Shown: positions 1 to 6,920, counted from the first letter of the stretch. The stretch is 11,451 nt of DNA from Chitinophaga pinensis (GCA_943331145.2 CALQKL020000051.1:1-11451), one strand, 5' to 3'. Numbers and translations are program-made. Notes: a model not told the origin generated them from the sequence alone.

Positions 1-531
1 ACAAAAGGAATTGAAAAAACCATCACCCAAATTATTTTCAGCTATATGGAAAAAATTGGTGTGTTATGGATAACAAACCACATCAATCCGGCTCAAGAAC
101 ATTTGGTAACCAACATTATACGTCAAAAATTAATCGTAGGCATTGATGGAATTTCTACTCCATTGAAATCAAATAAAACCATTTTGCTTTTTTTACCAGA
201 AGCGGAATACCACGAAATTGGCCTATTATTTATGTATTACCTATTGAAAAATAGAGGTATTAATGTAATTTATTTAGGTTGTAACGTGCCTTTGGCAGAT
301 GTTAGTTACGTAGTTAGAGTTAAAAAACCCGATTATATTTATTGCCATATCACGCGCCCAGGACAAAATTTCAACTTCGATAAGTTCATGACCAATATTT
401 CTCAAAAATTTGCAGAAACCCCTTGCATCATTTCAGGTCAACTTACGCAGAACTACGAGAAAAAAATACAACCTCCAGTTACTTTTAAAAGAAACTTTAG
501 TGAAGTAATGCAATTCATTTCCGACTTGTAG
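1..531 (+). CDS. MerR/CarH-type transcriptional regulator, C-terminal B12-binding part (5' truncated by window)
   Basis: The reading frame is open from base 1 and ends with TAG at 529-531. The N-terminal MerR helix-turn-helix lies outside the window, so the internal ATG at 46 is probably not the start. What is visible matches the cobalamin-binding half of CarH/LitR-type light-sensing repressors. Counting from the Met at 46, W8 is followed by E18-H19, the W-x9-EH signature of the helical cap over the cobalamin upper face. E54-Y-H56-E-I-G59 matches the ExHxxG motif whose His is the lower axial ligand in the Rossmann-like domain. The usual Gly-Gly near the end is reduced to SGQ. In Thermus CarH a second ligand His follows the Trp directly; here that residue is Ile. 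The family represses carotenoid genes in the dark with adenosylcobalamin and releases DNA in light. Position 87 bp upstream of an ECF gene and the crt operon supports that role. Light sensing itself is inference. Confidence 0.85.
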   Translation, partial: TKGIEKTITQIIFSYMEKIGVLWITNHINPAQEHLVTNIIRQKLIVGIDGISTPLKSNKTILLFLPEAEYHEIGLLFMYYLLKNRGINVIYLGCNVPLADVSYVVRVKKPDYIYCHITRPGQNFNFDKFMTNISQKFAETPCIISGQLTQNYEKKIQPPVTFKRNFSEVMQFISDL

Positions 532-581
532 AACATTTTTTAAAAATAATTAAACAAAAATTTCTCTACTTAAACATTCTT

Positions 582-609
582 GTTTAGCTTTACAACTCAA
601 AAGCTAAAC
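582..609. promoter_or_regulatory. Inverted repeat, candidate operator for the MerR/CarH-type regulator
   Basis: GTTTAGCTTT at 582-591 and AAAGCTAAAC at 600-609 are perfect 10-bp inverted arms around an 8-nt spacer. Allowing one bulged T at 581, pairing extends outward (ATTCT at 576-580 against AGAAT at 610-614). Further TAAAC half-sites lie at 551-555 and 571-575; the latter forms a second small inverted repeat with GTTTA at 582-586. The site sits between the regulator gene and the sigma factor start at 618, where a MerR-family dimer would be expected to bind. There is no U-tract after the downstream arm, so it does not look like a terminator. Assigning it to this regulator is inference. Confidence 0.6.
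585..592 (+). promoter_or_regulatory. Possible -10 box of the sigma factor gene
   Basis: TAGCTTTA matches the Bacteroidota -10 consensus TAnnTTTG in all but the last base. It lies inside the left arm and spacer of the inverted repeat, so a protein bound there would block it. No TTG -33 element is evident at the usual distance. Transcription from here would give a leader of roughly 20 nt. Confidence 0.3.
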
Positions 610-617
610 AGAATAAT

Positions 618-1118
618 ATGTCTAATCAAGAATTTGAAGAAATATTAACCTCAAACGTTGATTTTTTAAAGCCTTTCGCTTTTACGTTAACCCGTGATAA
701 CGAAACGGCAAAAGACCTAACACAAGAAACCATTTTCAGAGCTTGGGCAAATAAGGATAAATATAATGTTGGTACCAATATTAAAGCATGGATGTACACC
801 ATTATGCGTAATATTTTTATCAACGATTATCGTAAAAAATCACGTCAAAATGTGGTTTTTGATCAATCTCCCAATGATTTTTTGATTGACAATAATCAAA
901 ACACCGTTTCAAATGGTGCAGAATCTAGTTTAAGATTAAAAGAAATTGAAACCGCTATTCAAAACTTACCAGATATTTTCAGATATCCTTTTGTGCTTTA
1001 TTTTGAAGGATATAAATACAATGAAATTTCTGATTATTTACAAGAACCCTTAGGTACCGTAAAAAGTAGAATTCACTTTGCTAGAAAATTATTAAAATCT
1101 ACAATCTCAAGAAACTAG
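618..1118 (+). CDS. ECF (sigma-70 family) RNA polymerase sigma factor
   Basis: This 166-residue protein has the two-domain layout of extracytoplasmic-function sigma factors. Region 2 covers about residues 12-76 and includes D33-L-T-Q-E-T-I-F-R-A-W and the basic N-I-F-I-N-D-Y-R-K-K stretch used for -10 recognition. An acidic, Asn-rich linker of about 30 residues follows. Region 4 spans about 108-161, with the helix-turn-helix Y-N-E-I-S-D-Y-L followed by G-T-V-K-S-R-I-H-F-A-R-K. Length is normal for the family. No Shine-Dalgarno precedes the ATG, as is common in this phylum. It lies 44 bp upstream of crtI on the same strand and is preceded by the inverted repeat, so it is a likely activator of the carotenoid genes, by analogy with the ECF factor CarQ of Myxococcus. 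No anti-sigma gene is adjacent. The ECF assignment is firm; the target promoters are inferred. Confidence 0.93.
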   Translation: MSNQEFEEILTSNVDFLKPFAFTLTRDNETAKDLTQETIFRAWANKDKYNVGTNIKAWMYTIMRNIFINDYRKKSRQNVVFDQSPNDFLIDNNQNTVSNGAESSLRLKEIETAIQNLPDIFRYPFVLYFEGYKYNEISDYLQEPLGTVKSRIHFARKLLKSTISRN

Positions 1119-1150
1119 TCATTGTCAAATTTTACACAACATTTATTTAA

Positions 1151-1158
1151 TATCTTGC
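1151..1158 (+). promoter_or_regulatory. Possible -10 box directly before crtI
   Basis: TATCTTGC resembles the TAnnTTTG -10 element but lacks one T. It ends only 4 nt before the GTG start at 1163, so a transcript from here would begin close to or at the start codon. No TTG lies at the usual 19-20 nt upstream; the nearest, at 1122-1124, is 26 nt away. An ECF-dependent promoter elsewhere in 1119-1162 is equally possible. Confidence 0.35.
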
Positions 1159-1162
1159 CTTC

Positions 1163-2644
1163 GTGAAAAAAATTGTTGTTATAGGTAGTGGTTTTGCCGG
1201 CATGTCGGCTGCTAGTTTCATGGCTAAGGCCGGATGGGATGTTACTGTTCTAGAAAAACATGCATTACCAGGTGGAAGAGGCAGAGAATTTTCTCAAGAT
1301 GGATTTACGTTTGATATGGGCCCAAGTTGGTATTGGATGCCCGATGTTTTTGAAAGGTATTTCAATTGCTTTGGTAAACAAGTCAATCAATATTACAACC
1401 TTGTTCGTTTAGATCCTTCCTACACAGTTTTTTACTCAGATCAACATATCGATATTCCTGCTAATTACGAAGCACTCAAATCATTGTTTGAATCCATCGA
1501 AACAGGCAGTGGTGCACAATTGGATTTGTTTTTAAAAGAAGCGGAGTATAAATATAATGTGGGCATCCATAAATTGGTGCACAAGCCAGGAAGAAATCTT
1601 ACTGAGTTTTTGGATATGGATTTGGCAAAAGGGTTGTTTAAACTTGATGTGTTTACATCGATGAAACAACATGTGCGCAAGTATTTCAAAAATCCAAAGT
1701 TGATTCAACTGATGGAGTTTCCCGTTCTTTTTTTAGGCGCATTGCCTGCTGATATTCCAGCTTTATACAGTTTGATGAATTATGCCGATATTAAATTGGG
1801 CACTTGGTATCCTCAGGGTGGTATGTTTAACATTGCTTCTGCCATGCATCAACTTGCAGTTGAGCTTGGTGTGACATTTAAATTTAACCATGATGTAAGA
1901 AATATTGTGGTAGAAAATGGAACAGCTAAAAAAGTACAAGCTGTTTGCAACGAACAACCATTTGATTTTGATGCAGATGTGGTTATTGGTGGCGCAGATT
2001 ATCATTTCGTTGAATCTACTTTATTATCAAAAGAATATCAATCTTACAGCGAATCTTATTGGGATAAAAGAGTAATGGCGCCTTCATCTTTACTTTTTTA
2101 TGTTGGGTTAAATAAAAAGCTTGAAAACGTTACACATCACACCTTATTTTTTGATGTTGATTTTGAAAAGCATGGTTCAGAAATTTACGACAACCCGCAA
2201 TGGCCAACAGAACCTTTGTTTTATGTAAGCGCAACATCGGTTACCGATTCAACTGTTGCGCCTGAAGGTTGCGAAAATTTATTTTTTCTAATCCCTATCG
2301 CTGCTGATTTACAAGGTGATGATGAAGCCACTAGAGATAAATATTTTGAAAAGATTTTAGCTCGATACGAAAATAGAATTGGACAAGAAATAAAGTCTGC
2401 TATTATTTACAAACGTTCGTATGCTGTAAGTGATTTTAAATCAGATTACAATGCTTTTAAAGGCAATGCTTATGGATTAGCCAACACGTTAATGCAAACT
2501 TCTATTTTAAAACCATCGCTTAAAAGCAAAAAAGTAAGTAATTTGTATTACACTGGACAACTTACGGTTCCTGGTCCTGGTGTGCCACCTTCATTAATAA
2601 GTGGAGAAGTGGTTTCAAAAGAAATAATAAAGAAGTATAAATAA
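1163..2644 (+). CDS. crtI: Phytoene desaturase (CrtI family)
   Basis: CrtI converts phytoene to lycopene by successive FAD-dependent desaturations at the membrane. The 493-residue length is normal. The N-terminus carries the dinucleotide-binding fold: V-I-G-S-G-F-A-G-M at about residues 6-14, an acidic strand end in V-L-E-K, then P-G-G-R-G and F-D-M-G-P-S-W. The C-terminus (about 460-493) has the carotenoid-desaturase signature Y-Y-T-G-Q-L-T-V-P-G-P-G-V-P-P-S-L-I-S-G. The start is GTG at 1163, chosen because it places K-K-I-V-V-I-G exactly where family members begin and no ATG lies nearby upstream in frame. It is the first biosynthetic gene of the operon, 8 bp before crtB. It differs clearly from the second CrtI-family protein at 4037. 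First position and adjacency to crtB make it the main phytoene desaturase, although the family is hard to subtype by sequence alone. Confidence 0.93.
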   Translation: MKKIVVIGSGFAGMSAASFMAKAGWDVTVLEKHALPGGRGREFSQDGFTFDMGPSWYWMPDVFERYFNCFGKQVNQYYNLVRLDPSYTVFYSDQHIDIPANYEALKSLFESIETGSGAQLDLFLKEAEYKYNVGIHKLVHKPGRNLTEFLDMDLAKGLFKLDVFTSMKQHVRKYFKNPKLIQLMEFPVLFLGALPADIPALYSLMNYADIKLGTWYPQGGMFNIASAMHQLAVELGVTFKFNHDVRNIVVENGTAKKVQAVCNEQPFDFDADVVIGGADYHFVESTLLSKEYQSYSESYWDKRVMAPSSLLFYVGLNKKLENVTHHTLFFDVDFEKHGSEIYDNPQWPTEPLFYVSATSVTDSTVAPEGCENLFFLIPIAADLQGDDEATRDKYFEKILARYENRIGQEIKSAIIYKRSYAVSDFKSDYNAFKGNAYGLANTLMQTSILKPSLKSKKVSNLYYTGQLTVPGPGVPPSLISGEVVSKEIIKKYK

Positions 2645-2652
2645 GTTGATTT

Positions 2653-3489
2653 ATGATGCAGCTTTTTCAAAATGTAAGTAACGAATGCAGTAAAATAACT
2701 ACGGAGAGATATAGTACATCTTTCAGTAGTGCCATTCATTTACTTCATAAAGATTTAAGAACGCCCATTTATCAGATTTATGGATTTGTGCGTTTTGCGG
2801 ATGAAATTGTAGATACTTTTCATGAGTACGACAAAGCTGTTTTACTTGCAGAATTTAAAAAAGAAACTTATTTAGCTATTGAACGCGGCATCAGTTTAAA
2901 TCCAATTTTAAATAGTTTTCAATTTGTGGTGAATAAGTACAACATTGATCACCATTTGATTGAAGCTTTTTTCAAAAGTATGGAGTTGGATTTGAGTGAA
3001 GTAAAATATGATGATGCAGGATATCGCGAATACATTTATGGAAGTGCCGAAGTAGTTGGTTTAATGTGCTTGTATGTTTTTTGTGATGGTGATGAAAAAA
3101 GATTTTTAGAACTTAAGCCTTATGCATGTGCGTTAGGTGCTGCATTTCAAAAAGTAAATTTCTTGCGTGATGTAAAAGCAGATGCAGAACATTTAAATCG
3201 TGTTTATTTTCCAGGAGCTGACTTTAGCAATTTTTCTCAAGACATGAAAAATGAAATTGAAGCAGATATTTTAAAAGATTTCCAATTGGCATTTGAAGGG
3301 ATTTTAAAATTACCAGAAAGCGCAAGATTCGGTGTTTACGTGGCTTACAAATACTATCTTTCTTTGTTTCAAAAAATAAAACGGGTTCAACCAAAGGCAA
3401 TTTTAGAAGATAGAATTAGAATACCGAATTATGCCAAATTGTTTATTGTTTTTAAAGCTGGATTAAGAAGTCAGCTAAATATGTTATGA
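2653..3489 (+). CDS. crtB: Phytoene synthase (squalene/phytoene synthase family)
   Basis: CrtB condenses two geranylgeranyl diphosphates head to head into phytoene, the committed carotenoid step. The 278-residue protein shows both Mg-diphosphate-binding aspartate motifs: D50-E-I-V-D54 in R-F-A-D-E-I-V-D-T-F, and D173-V-K-A-D177 in N-F-L-R-D-V-K-A-D, followed by R-V-Y-F-P. The family's Y-x-x-G-S-A-E-V-V-G segment lies at 127-136. A second ATG follows directly at 2656, so the true start could be one codon later. It begins 8 bp after crtI, and its stop overlaps the idi start (ATGA), which points to translational coupling. The GGPP synthase (crtE) that supplies its substrate is not in the window. 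Confidence 0.95.
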   Translation: MMQLFQNVSNECSKITTERYSTSFSSAIHLLHKDLRTPIYQIYGFVRFADEIVDTFHEYDKAVLLAEFKKETYLAIERGISLNPILNSFQFVVNKYNIDHHLIEAFFKSMELDLSEVKYDDAGYREYIYGSAEVVGLMCLYVFCDGDEKRFLELKPYACALGAAFQKVNFLRDVKADAEHLNRVYFPGADFSNFSQDMKNEIEADILKDFQLAFEGILKLPESARFGVYVAYKYYLSLFQKIKRVQPKAILEDRIRIPNYAKLFIVFKAGLRSQLNML

Positions 3490-4031
3490 TTAATACACCC
3501 ATTACTGAAGTTATATTGGTAAACGAAAATGATGAAGTGATTGGTTCGATGGAAAAAATCGAAGCACATCAAAAAGCGTTATTACACAGGGCGTTTAGCA
3601 TTTTTATTTTTAATGAAAAAGGCGAAATGCTTTTGCAGCAAAGGGCTTCTAATAAATATCATAGTCCAAACCTATGGACCAACGCTTGTTGCAGTCATCC
3701 CATGCCTGGCGAAATTACCATAGATGCAGCGCATAGAAGATTAATGGAGGAATTGGGGTTTGACTCGCATTTGGATTTCGCTTTTTCTTTTACGTATAAA
3801 TCCGAATTCGAAAATGGTTTGGTTGAAAACGAATTTGATCATGTATTTATTGGCAAATTCAATGGCACAATCGACATCAATCCAAGTGAAGTAAAGGATT
3901 ATTGTTTTATGTCTGTACAAGCGATTTCCGACAGTTTGCAAAATCATCAGCATAAATATACCTCATGGTTTAAAATTGCATTTCCGCAATTGGTTGAATA
4001 TTTAAACGCCAATCCTGTATTCGTAAAATAA
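3486..4031 (+). CDS. idi: Isopentenyl-diphosphate delta-isomerase, type 1 (Nudix family)
   Basis: Idi interconverts IPP and DMAPP, supplying the C5 starter for prenyl chain synthesis in the cytosol. At 181 residues it is close in length to E. coli Idi, and the key residues fall in place: metal-binding H28 and H34, catalytic C69 within N-A-C-C-S-H-P, metal ligand H71, a Nudix-like helix with R-R-L-M-E-E-L-G, the E114-N-E116 pair, and the active-site W161. A doubled Cys (C68-C69) replaces the Val-Cys of E. coli. The start overlaps the crtB stop by 4 bp, and the stop lies 5 bp before the next desaturase gene. A pathway-supply gene placed inside the carotenoid operon suggests that precursor flow is induced together with the pigment. 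Confidence 0.96.
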   Translation: MINTPITEVILVNENDEVIGSMEKIEAHQKALLHRAFSIFIFNEKGEMLLQQRASNKYHSPNLWTNACCSHPMPGEITIDAAHRRLMEELGFDSHLDFAFSFTYKSEFENGLVENEFDHVFIGKFNGTIDINPSEVKDYCFMSVQAISDSLQNHQHKYTSWFKIAFPQLVEYLNANPVFVK

Positions 4032-4036
4032 TTTCA

Positions 4037-5515
4037 ATGAAAAAAGCAATCATCATTGGAAGTGGCATTGCTGGAATTGCAGCATCCATAAGGCTTTCCG
4101 TACAAGGATATGATGTTCATGTGTTTGAAAAAAATGATTATCCTGGTGGAAAATTATCTGCATTTGAAAAGAATGGATATCGTTTTGATGCTGGTCCATC
4201 TTTATTTACACAGCCTCAAAATGTAGAAGAACTTTTTACTTTAGCCAATGAACCTATTGAAGATTATTTTCAATATCAAGAAGTAGAAATTGTATGTCAT
4301 TATTTTTTTGAAAATGGCATTCAACTTAATACATATGCTGATCGAGAAAAATTAGCACATGAATTTCAAACAAAGTTGGGAGAGCAACCCGATAGCGTAA
4401 AAAAATATTTATCCAAAGCAGAAACATTGTATGATAACATTGGCGAAATATTTTTAAATCACTCGTTGCATCTATCAAAAACCTGGTTGCATAAAAGGGT
4501 TATAAATGCATTGAAAAATATCAAACTGCCTTATTTGTTTAACAGTTTACATCAATATAATTCAACACAATTTAAATCGAAAGAAGCGGTACAAATCTTC
4601 AATCGATTTGCTACGTATAATGGCAGTAATCCCTACAAAGCGCCGGCAATGCTGAGTTTGATTCCACACCTCGAACAAAATCAAGGAACGTTTTATCCAA
4701 AGGGAGGGATGATAAACATCACCAATGCATTGTATAAACTGGCATTAAAAAAAGGGGTGCAATTTCATTTTAATCATAGCGTTGAAAAAATAGTACACGA
4801 AGCAGGAACCGTAAAAGGAATAATTACAAACGAAGAATTGAAAAGTGCCGATTTAGTTGTAAGCAATGGCGATGTGTATTATACCTACAAAAATTTATTA
4901 CAAAATTCGGCAAAAGAAAAAATGCTTGAAAAGATTGAACGCAGCAGCAGTGCATTGATTTTCTATTGGGGCATAAAAAAAGAATTTTCACAACTTGGCT
5001 TACATAATATTTTATTTAGCGAAAAATATGATGTTGAATTTGACCATCTATTTAATAAAAAAACACTTTTCAACGACCCTACTATTTATATCAATATAAC
5101 TTCCAAAATGGAATCCAATCAAGCACCTGATGGCTGCGAAAATTGGTTTGTGATGATTAATGCACCAACGAATAATGGTCAAGATTGGCCAACGTTGATA
5201 CAAGAAGCAAAACAGCACATCATTCAAAAATTAAATCGAATTTTAAAAACAGATATTGAAAGTTTCATTGAAACAGAAGAGATATTGAACCCTGTAACCA
5301 TTGAGCAAAAAACGGGTACTTACCAAGGTTCGTTATATGGCACAAGTTCCAATTCAAAATTCGCGGCATTTTTCAGGCCATCTAATTTTTCATCAGAAAT
5401 AAATGGATTGTATTTTTGCGGTGGTACGGTTCATCCTGGTGGTGGCATTCCTTTGTGTTTAAAGAGTGCCTACATCACATCAGAATTAATAAAAAAGAAA
5501 TATGCTCGAGACTAG
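4037..5515 (+). CDS. crtD: Second CrtI-family carotenoid desaturase, probably CrtD (1-hydroxycarotenoid 3,4-desaturase)
   Basis: This 492-residue FAD-dependent protein belongs to the CrtI/CrtD family. It has an N-terminal nucleotide-binding loop I-I-I-G-S-G-I-A-G-I-A-A at about residues 5-16, then V-F-E-K, P-G-G-K-L and F-D-A-G-P-S-L-F. The C-terminal signature Y-F-C-G-G-T-V-H-P-G-G-G-I-P-L-C-L-K-S-A lies at about 459-478. It differs from the upstream CrtI both at the N-terminal flavin region and at the C-terminus, where G-G-T-V-H-P replaces G-Q-L-T-V-P. Since crtI is already present and this gene overlaps cruF by 14 bp, the best reading is CrtD, which introduces the 3',4' double bond after CruF hydrates the psi end. 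A second lycopene-forming desaturase is the main alternative. The family assignment is secure; the reaction is inferred from context. Confidence 0.78.
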   Translation: MKKAIIIGSGIAGIAASIRLSVQGYDVHVFEKNDYPGGKLSAFEKNGYRFDAGPSLFTQPQNVEELFTLANEPIEDYFQYQEVEIVCHYFFENGIQLNTYADREKLAHEFQTKLGEQPDSVKKYLSKAETLYDNIGEIFLNHSLHLSKTWLHKRVINALKNIKLPYLFNSLHQYNSTQFKSKEAVQIFNRFATYNGSNPYKAPAMLSLIPHLEQNQGTFYPKGGMINITNALYKLALKKGVQFHFNHSVEKIVHEAGTVKGIITNEELKSADLVVSNGDVYYTYKNLLQNSAKEKMLEKIERSSSALIFYWGIKKEFSQLGLHNILFSEKYDVEFDHLFNKKTLFNDPTIYINITSKMESNQAPDGCENWFVMINAPTNNGQDWPTLIQEAKQHIIQKLNRILKTDIESFIETEEILNPVTIEQKTGTYQGSLYGTSSNSKFAAFFRPSNFSSEINGLYFCGGTVHPGGGIPLCLKSAYITSELIKKKYARD

Positions 5516-6206
5516 TTATTTAAATAAATTCACCAGAATTCAAATAGCAACTACGATTGCCATTGTTTTTCATATTGTAGGTTTGATTGGTATTTTGGGT
5601 TTCAACAGCGATTTAATAATTGCTTCATCACCGCTGAATTTGTTGCTCATGTTTGGGTTGATATTATATACGCAAAACACACGCAATGTTTCTTTTTATC
5701 TTTTTCTCTTAACTTGTTTCATTGGTGGCATTATAATTGAAATCATTGGAACCCGCACCGGTATTTTATTTGGCGATTACGCTTACGGCACTACGTTAGG
5801 TCCGAAAGTATTAAACGTACCATTTATTATAGGCATCAATTGGTTTACAGTTATCTTTTGTTGTGGAACTAGCATGCACATGATGATGTTTAAATTGGTT
5901 AAAAAAATTGATGCTGATGAAACCATTAAAAAGCCAATTTTGAAAACCATTTCTGTAATTGTTGATGGTGCTACATTGGCTTTAATATTTGATTGGTTGA
6001 TGGAACCTGTGGCCATTCATTTGGGTTATTGGTCCTGGGGAGGAACGGGTGAAATTCCCATTTTTAATTATGCATGTTGGTTTATTTTCAGCATGTTATT
6101 TTTACTCGTTTTTCATTTTTGTAATTTTGAAAAGCAAAACAAATTCGCACTAAATTTGTTATTAATACAAATCATGTTTTTCACGCTGTTAAGAACATTT
6201 CTATGA
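5502..6206 (+). CDS. cruF: Carotenoid 1,2-hydratase family membrane protein (CruF type)
   Basis: CruF-family proteins add water across the terminal 1,2 double bond of an acyclic carotenoid end. This 234-residue protein is strongly hydrophobic, with about six or seven apparent membrane segments, for example near residues 15-33, 44-56, 64-84, 104-122, 152-170, 189-206 and 216-231. Conserved family features are visible: E80-x-x-G-T-x-T-G87-x-x-F-G-x-Y-x-Y95, P107 with G-I-N-W114, D164-x-x-x-E168-P, and Y-W-S-W near 176-179. The heterodimer-type lycopene cyclases are of similar size but lack this pattern. The start overlaps the crtD reading frame by 14 bp, and the stop overlaps crtZ by 4 bp. Adjacency to crtD fits a two-step end-group modification. 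Hydratase activity is inferred from family membership. Confidence 0.82.
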   Translation: MLETSYLNKFTRIQIATTIAIVFHIVGLIGILGFNSDLIIASSPLNLLLMFGLILYTQNTRNVSFYLFLLTCFIGGIIIEIIGTRTGILFGDYAYGTTLGPKVLNVPFIIGINWFTVIFCCGTSMHMMMFKLVKKIDADETIKKPILKTISVIVDGATLALIFDWLMEPVAIHLGYWSWGGTGEIPIFNYACWFIFSMLFLLVFHFCNFEKQNKFALNLLLIQIMFFTLLRTFL

Positions 6207-6688
6207 ATCCACTAATTTTTATTGCTATTGTATTGGGTACTTTTTTTATAATGGAAGGCATTACTTGGCTAACGCACAAATATGTGATGCATGGATTTTT
6301 ATGGTTTTTGCATGAAGATCACCATCAACCTTCACCAGGTTTTTTTGAAAAGAATGATGCCTTCTTTTTAATCTTTGCGATTCCAAGTTGGTTATGTATT
6401 ATGTTGGGATTACAACATCAATATTATTGGGTTGCAGCCATTGGTTTTGGCATTGCGCTTTATGGCTTGGGTTATTTTATTGTACATGAAGTGATTATTC
6501 ATCAACGTTTCAAATGGTTTACCAGAAGCAATAACACATATGTAAAAACAATTCGTTGGGCACATAAAATGCATCATAAACATTTAGGTAAAGAAGATGG
6601 TGAAAGCTTTGGCATGTTGTTGGTCGCAAAGAAATATTGGGACAAGGTACAGAATGATAAAAAAATTCAGGAGAAGAATAATGGTTGA
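6203..6688 (+). CDS. crtZ: Beta-carotene 3-hydroxylase (CrtZ, fatty-acid hydroxylase superfamily)
   Basis: CrtZ is a membrane di-iron oxygenase that hydroxylates C-3 of beta-ionone rings. The protein is 161 residues, normal for bacterial CrtZ. The histidine clusters that bind iron are all present: H25-K-Y-V-M-H30, H37-E-D-H40-H41, H95-E-V-I-I-H100 and H121-K-M-H124-H125. The hydrophobic stretches between them (about 3-18, 54-70, 76-97) fit a membrane enzyme. It shares ATGA with the cruF stop and is the last gene of the operon; a terminator follows 232 bp later. Because its substrate needs a beta ring, its presence implies that the cell has a lycopene cyclase, which this window does not contain. 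Confidence 0.93.
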   Translation: MNPLIFIAIVLGTFFIMEGITWLTHKYVMHGFLWFLHEDHHQPSPGFFEKNDAFFLIFAIPSWLCIMLGLQHQYYWVAAIGFGIALYGLGYFIVHEVIIHQRFKWFTRSNNTYVKTIRWAHKMHHKHLGKEDGESFGMLLVAKKYWDKVQNDKKIQEKNNG

Positions 6689-6810
6689 TTAAAGTCTTTT
6701 CTTTAGCGATTTTCAAATTTTGCAATGAAATCCACTAAATTCAAATTGTTCATTTTTTGTACATCATTTTATTTCACTGAAATTTATTTGAGCTTAGGAT
6801 TATTTCCTTA

Positions 6811-6870
6811 AACTGTTGAAACGGTTATTTGAAGATTTATTTCATAGCCCACGGTTTAAACCGTGGGCTA
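6811..6870. repeat. Two-part REP-like palindromic element
   Basis: The right part is a perfect 26-bp palindrome at 6845-6870, each half reading TAGCCCACGGTTT or its complement. It is GC-rich in otherwise AT-rich DNA. The left part, 18 nt upstream, is a smaller hairpin: AACTGTT at 6811-6817 and AACGGTT at 6820-6826, fully paired if one G-T wobble is allowed. A pair of hairpins with a short linker is the layout of REP elements mobilised by RAYT-type transposases, and repeats with a CCCACGG...CCGTGGG core seem familiar to me from Bacteroidota intergenic regions. That recollection is unverified. There is no T-run after the palindrome, so it is not an obvious terminator. Confidence 0.55.
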
Positions 6871-6920
6871 GTAGAAGATTCATTTATAATGGCCTAAACC
6901 ATTTTATCTAAATAAATTTT

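Noticed and set aside
1465..2005. Minus-strand open frames within crtI
   Set aside because: They are shadows of a well-supported desaturase gene with both N- and C-terminal signatures.
5502..6206. Heterodimer-type lycopene cyclase as the identity of the 234-residue membrane protein
   Set aside because: Size and hydrophobicity fit, but the conserved E-x-x-G-T-x-T-G-x-x-F-G-x-Y and D-x-x-x-E-P patterns are those of the CruF family.
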